Source: an uncultured Clostridia bacterium
Lineage (GTDB): Bacteria; Bacillota_A; Clostridia; TANB77; CAG-508
Length of the DNA: 7,547 nt
Direction of reading: 5' to 3'
NCBI GenBank assembly: GCA_947624725.1
Contig: CANQLP010000045.1
Coordinates: 1-7,547, forward strand
Positions 4,892 through 7,547 of this stretch are shown in pieces. The notes beneath the pieces are model-generated. The model had not been told where the DNA came from. It did no database searches and saw only the letters and a list, made by a program, of their open reading frames with translations. How positions within the stretch are numbered: the first letter of the stretch is position 1; the number at the start of each line of letters is the position of its first letter. Both the position numbers and the translations under genes were made by a program.

Positions 4892-5824
4892 CTAATTCTT
4901 TTTATTCATTTCTTCTACAAATTTTTTTATATCTTCTAAAATAAAACTTTTATCAAAAATATATCCATTTTTTCCATTATATAAATAATCATATTTAGTT
5001 TTAAAATTATAATATGGTATATTTTTTGATATTTCGTTTATAAATTTATTTCCTTTAATATATGTGTATATCTCAGAAATAGATACAGGTTCTGTTGCTA
5101 GATTTAATACTTTGACTTTATTTTTTATTGCTATTTCAATATGTTGCCATAAATATTTAAGATTGTAAAATTGATATACTCCCCTACTATCAGTAAAGTT
5201 TAATGCATTAAATTCAAATTTATCAAAAAATTGTTTTAGTTGTTTTCTTTCTTCATTGGTTAGTTCTTTTACATGATAAAATCCATTATCTTGTTTTGTA
5301 TAATAATCTTTAATAGGGCTATATTTACTTAATATCTCTATGTATTTTTCTTCAGTTAACATAGATGGAATAATATTTATTAAGTCATATATAAAATTCT
5401 TTTTTATATTTTTCCCATATAATCCAGGTAAATGAACTATTAAATAATCATTAAAATTTTCTTTTACCCATTTTTCAAGATAGTATCTATTTTTTCCATA
5501 TGCCTGTAAATCTTCTAAAATGATTTCTGAGTCTTCATCAACATTTATTGGTTCTTTATATATATCTATAGTTGAAATCAAAACAACCTTTCTTGGATTT
5601 ATTTTTTTTATGTTTTCAATTGCATCTCGAATAATTTTAAAGTCCTGCTCGGGAAATTTGTTAGCTATAAACTTTTGAGCCGGTACACCACTATATACTA
5701 AAATATCAGGGTTAGTTTCATAACTTTCTTTTACATTTTTTGAATCATATAATCCATCAAATATTTCTTCTGAACATAAATTGCTTCCAACAAATCCTGT
5801 ATAGCCTACTAAAAATTTTTTCAT
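4892..5824 (-). CDS. NAD(P)-dependent sugar epimerase/dehydratase (extended SDR)
   Basis: This 310-residue protein has the extended-SDR fold of nucleotide-sugar epimerases, reductases and dehydratases. Visible motifs are the dinucleotide-binding GYTGFVGS (residues 7-14), LVYSGVP (42-48), VVLISTIDIYKEP (80-92) with the S84/T85 catalytic region, YGKNRYYLEKW (109-119) at the YxxxK site, and HLPGLYGKN (131-139). At Y+4 stands Arg113, not Lys; I recall the same YGxxR form in some sugar-cluster SDRs, so it may be a subfamily trait. The frame stays open to an ATG at 5878, but that start would overlap the preceding gene, has no ribosome binding site and adds 18 residues before the Rossmann motif. The ATG at 5824, preceded by AGGAAGAGG, is therefore chosen. 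It lies 19 bases after the GT-C gene. The substrate is not identifiable. Confidence 0.82.
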   Translation of the reverse strand: MKKFLVGYTGFVGSNLCSEEIFDGLYDSKNVKESYETNPDILVYSGVPAQKFIANKFPEQDFKIIRDAIENIKKINPRKVVLISTIDIYKEPINVDEDSEIILEDLQAYGKNRYYLEKWVKENFNDYLIVHLPGLYGKNIKKNFIYDLINIIPSMLTEEKYIEILSKYSPIKDYYTKQDNGFYHVKELTNEERKQLKQFFDKFEFNALNFTDSRGVYQFYNLKYLWQHIEIAIKNKVKVLNLATEPVSISEIYTYIKGNKFINEISKNIPYYNFKTKYDYLYNGKNGYIFDKSFILEDIKKFVEEMNKKN

Positions 5825-5843
5825 AGAGTTTTCCTCTTCCTTT

Positions 5844-7463
5844 CTATTTCTTTGTAAAATGATATAAATTTGGGCCAAACTCTTGGTTAACTATTTCTAC
5901 ATTTCCTTTTTCTTCTAATGCAAGTATTAATTTTTGTATCATTTCTTTATAACCATGCGATGCAAAGATATAAACGCTATCATATCCTGATATTAAATCA
6001 GTATCATTTTTAATTGCCTCTTCATTAGTTTCAAATTCATAACCATATGGATTTTCATAAAGAAAATTTAATAGTTGTTGTCCTAATATAGTATTTCCTT
6101 TTACATATGGTAAAAGAACTAAGTCGTCAGTCTTTTCATTTTCTTCTAAATCGCTATATAAAATTTCATAATTTGTTTCGTATAAGTATGTTGGAATAGC
6201 AAATCTATAAACATATACCACATCATTTTCAGTCATATTTTGTTTTAAATAATTAATATTACTTTCTACTTCTTCATCCATTCTATAAACATGTGAAGAA
6301 AATAAGTTCTTGCAGCCTTGCATTCCAGTAATTCCTAAGCCAGCAAATAATATTGCATAAAATAATATTAAAAGTGGTTTCTTAAATCGATAGTTTTTAT
6401 TTGCAATGCTATTTATTATATTATTACATCCAAAAGCACTTATAATTAAAGTAATCAGTGTAAATGGCTGTAATAATCTGCTTTGCATTGGAAAAAATCC
6501 TAATGAAGATGCAAATAGCAGTAATATTAATGTTAATATAAATGGAATACATATTTTAGATTCATCTTTTTTATTTTTAATAATTATAATAAAATAGTAA
6601 ACAACTAAAAAAATTATTCCTAAAGCAATAAATTTAAATTGATAAAAACTAAAAAATTTTAAAAGCATTTTAAATATAAGCGTAATATCAGATAAAGATT
6701 TTGGAATTAATGGAAATTTTATTAAATCCCAGTATCTTGCATCTCCTACATTGTCTGTAGTTTTAGTAAGCCAGAATACATAATTAAATATAAAACTTAG
6801 TAAAACAATTCCACAGCATCCTAATTTTTTAATTGAACCATATGATTTATCTTTTATTATTTTTTTTAAATATTCAAAACACAGAATAAACATGCAAGCT
6901 GCTATAAGTAATACAGCTGAAAAAGAGAACCAGATTATTATTGAATAAGCTAAAATCAGTTGCCATAGTTTTATTTTATTTTCTTTAAATTTTTGCCATA
7001 GTATTAGAACTATTAAACAGAAAAAATTATCAGACATATATGGTTTTAGCTCATATCCATAATATATGTATCTATCCATCAATGAAAAAAATGCTGTGAA
7101 ACCTATTGCTATAGGTTTTTCAACTTTATCTTTTAGTAGTAAATAAACTAACAATATAGATATAATCGATGTTATTAGTGACCACAATCTAAGTACTGTC
7201 TCTGAAGTACCAAATAATATTGTGAATATTTTTACAATATATAAATAACCTATGGGTGCACTTTGTCCCCAATCTAATGGTTTTGAAATTAGACTTGTAA
7301 AGTCTCTAGTACAAATTGAACTTGCTAACATTGATTCATCTACCCATAATGATCTATTATAGAAAAATGGTACAATATGTAAAATTATTCCAATAATAAT
7401 ACATATATAAAAAAAATATAATATATATTTTTTTATATTAATATTGATGTGTATTTTTTCCAT
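5844..7463 (-). CDS. GT-C type integral membrane glycosyltransferase (GT39/ArnT-like)
   Basis: This 539-residue protein has about ten or more hydrophobic helices (first at about 13-34, last at about 363-380) and a C-terminal soluble domain of some 150 residues. The first outer loop carries LWVDESMLA (39-47), the acidic D42-E43 pair typical of GT-C enzymes. R92 in VLRLW, YELKPYMSD (137-145, corresponding to the xxRPY segment of GT39 relatives) and FFPMQSRLLQPF (323-334) agree with that family. Such enzymes take a sugar from a polyprenyl-phosphate donor and add it to a protein, lipid or polymer on the outer side of the membrane. That fits the two lipid-sugar synthase-like GT2 genes in the same operon. 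It is the first gene, with AAGGAG 8 bases before the ATG and a strong promoter. Acceptor and sugar are unknown; the similarity is to a broad superfamily, not one characterised enzyme. Confidence 0.8.
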   Translation of the reverse strand: MEKIHININIKKYILYFFYICIIIGIILHIVPFFYNRSLWVDESMLASSICTRDFTSLISKPLDWGQSAPIGYLYIVKIFTILFGTSETVLRLWSLITSIISILLVYLLLKDKVEKPIAIGFTAFFSLMDRYIYYGYELKPYMSDNFFCLIVLILWQKFKENKIKLWQLILAYSIIIWFSFSAVLLIAACMFILCFEYLKKIIKDKSYGSIKKLGCCGIVLLSFIFNYVFWLTKTTDNVGDARYWDLIKFPLIPKSLSDITLIFKMLLKFFSFYQFKFIALGIIFLVVYYFIIIIKNKKDESKICIPFILTLILLLFASSLGFFPMQSRLLQPFTLITLIISAFGCNNIINSIANKNYRFKKPLLILFYAILFAGLGITGMQGCKNLFSSHVYRMDEEVESNINYLKQNMTENDVVYVYRFAIPTYLYETNYEILYSDLEENEKTDDLVLLPYVKGNTILGQQLLNFLYENPYGYEFETNEEAIKNDTDLISGYDSVYIFASHGYKEMIQKLILALEEKGNVEIVNQEFGPNLYHFTKK

Positions 7464-7500
7464 ATAAATTTCTCCTTATAAATATTCTATTTTACGTCAA

Positions 7501-7529
7501 ATTATAATATATTTTCTCTTATTTTTCAA
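7501..7529 (-). promoter_or_regulatory. Promoter of the glycan operon
   Basis: On the minus strand a TTGAAA -35 box (7524-7529), a 17-base spacer and a perfect TATAAT -10 box (7501-7506) precede the first gene. The expected start near 7494 leaves a leader of about 30 bases containing the AAGGAG ribosome binding site (7472-7477). No operator dyad is obvious. No other good promoter was seen inside the operon, including the 78-base gap at 3199-3276. Confidence 0.7.
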
Positions 7530-7547
7530 GTTTTTTGATATGATTTG

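Noticed and set aside
5825..5878. 18-residue N-terminal extension of the SDR protein
   Set aside because: It would begin inside the preceding gene without a ribosome binding site, while the ATG at 5824 has AGGAAGAGG and starts right at the Rossmann motif.
1..7547. Insertion sequence, transposase or tRNA-linked integration site around the toxin-antitoxin locus
   Set aside because: No transposase-like protein, tRNA gene or long terminal inverted repeats were seen in the window. Mobility of the locus therefore cannot be shown from this sequence.

Overview
The window is very AT-rich (about a quarter G+C by eye), with strong AGGAGG-type ribosome binding sites, ATG starts and TTGATT/TATAAT-type promoters. 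This points to a low-GC Firmicute, most likely a clostridial gut-type bacterium. That placement rests on composition, signals and protein style, not on a marker gene search. Every gene I can support is on the minus strand, so the window is read from right to left.

Region 1 (7529 to 1101) is a six-gene operon for a surface or secreted glycan. A TTGAAA-17-TATAAT promoter at 7501-7529 precedes a GT-C type integral membrane glycosyltransferase. It is followed by an extended-SDR sugar epimerase/dehydratase, a TIM-barrel sugar isomerase/epimerase, a soluble DPM-like family 2 glycosyltransferase, an FAD-dependent oxidoreductase with a cysteine-rich insert, and a second, membrane-anchored family 2 glycosyltransferase. 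Spacings are 19, 20, -4, 78 and -4 bases, and an A+T-only hairpin with a T-run (1101-1141) closes the set. The inferred logic is that the SDR, TIM-barrel and FAD enzymes make or modify a sugar, the two GT2 enzymes load sugars onto a polyprenyl phosphate, and the GT-C enzyme uses such a lipid-linked donor outside the membrane. The sugar and the acceptor cannot be read from the sequence.

Region 2 (1110 to 261) is the most notable part: a complete type III (RNA-protein) toxin-antitoxin locus of the ToxIN/AbiQ kind. A promoter leads into a non-coding RNA holding three tandem repeats of 35-36 bases, then a strong intrinsic terminator, then a 170-codon ToxN/AbiQ endoribonuclease gene. Each repeat can fold as a small hairpin/pseudoknot flanked by A-runs, and the middle repeat carries a compensatory base-pair change. 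Unusually, toxN also appears to have its own promoter after the terminator. Such systems are known for phage abortive infection and plasmid or locus stabilisation.

Region 3 (245 to 1) carries an extended -10 promoter and the first 54 codons of secG (Sec translocon subunit), cut by the window edge. The toxin-antitoxin unit thus sits between a housekeeping secretion gene and a surface-glycan operon. No terminator is visible between toxN and secG.
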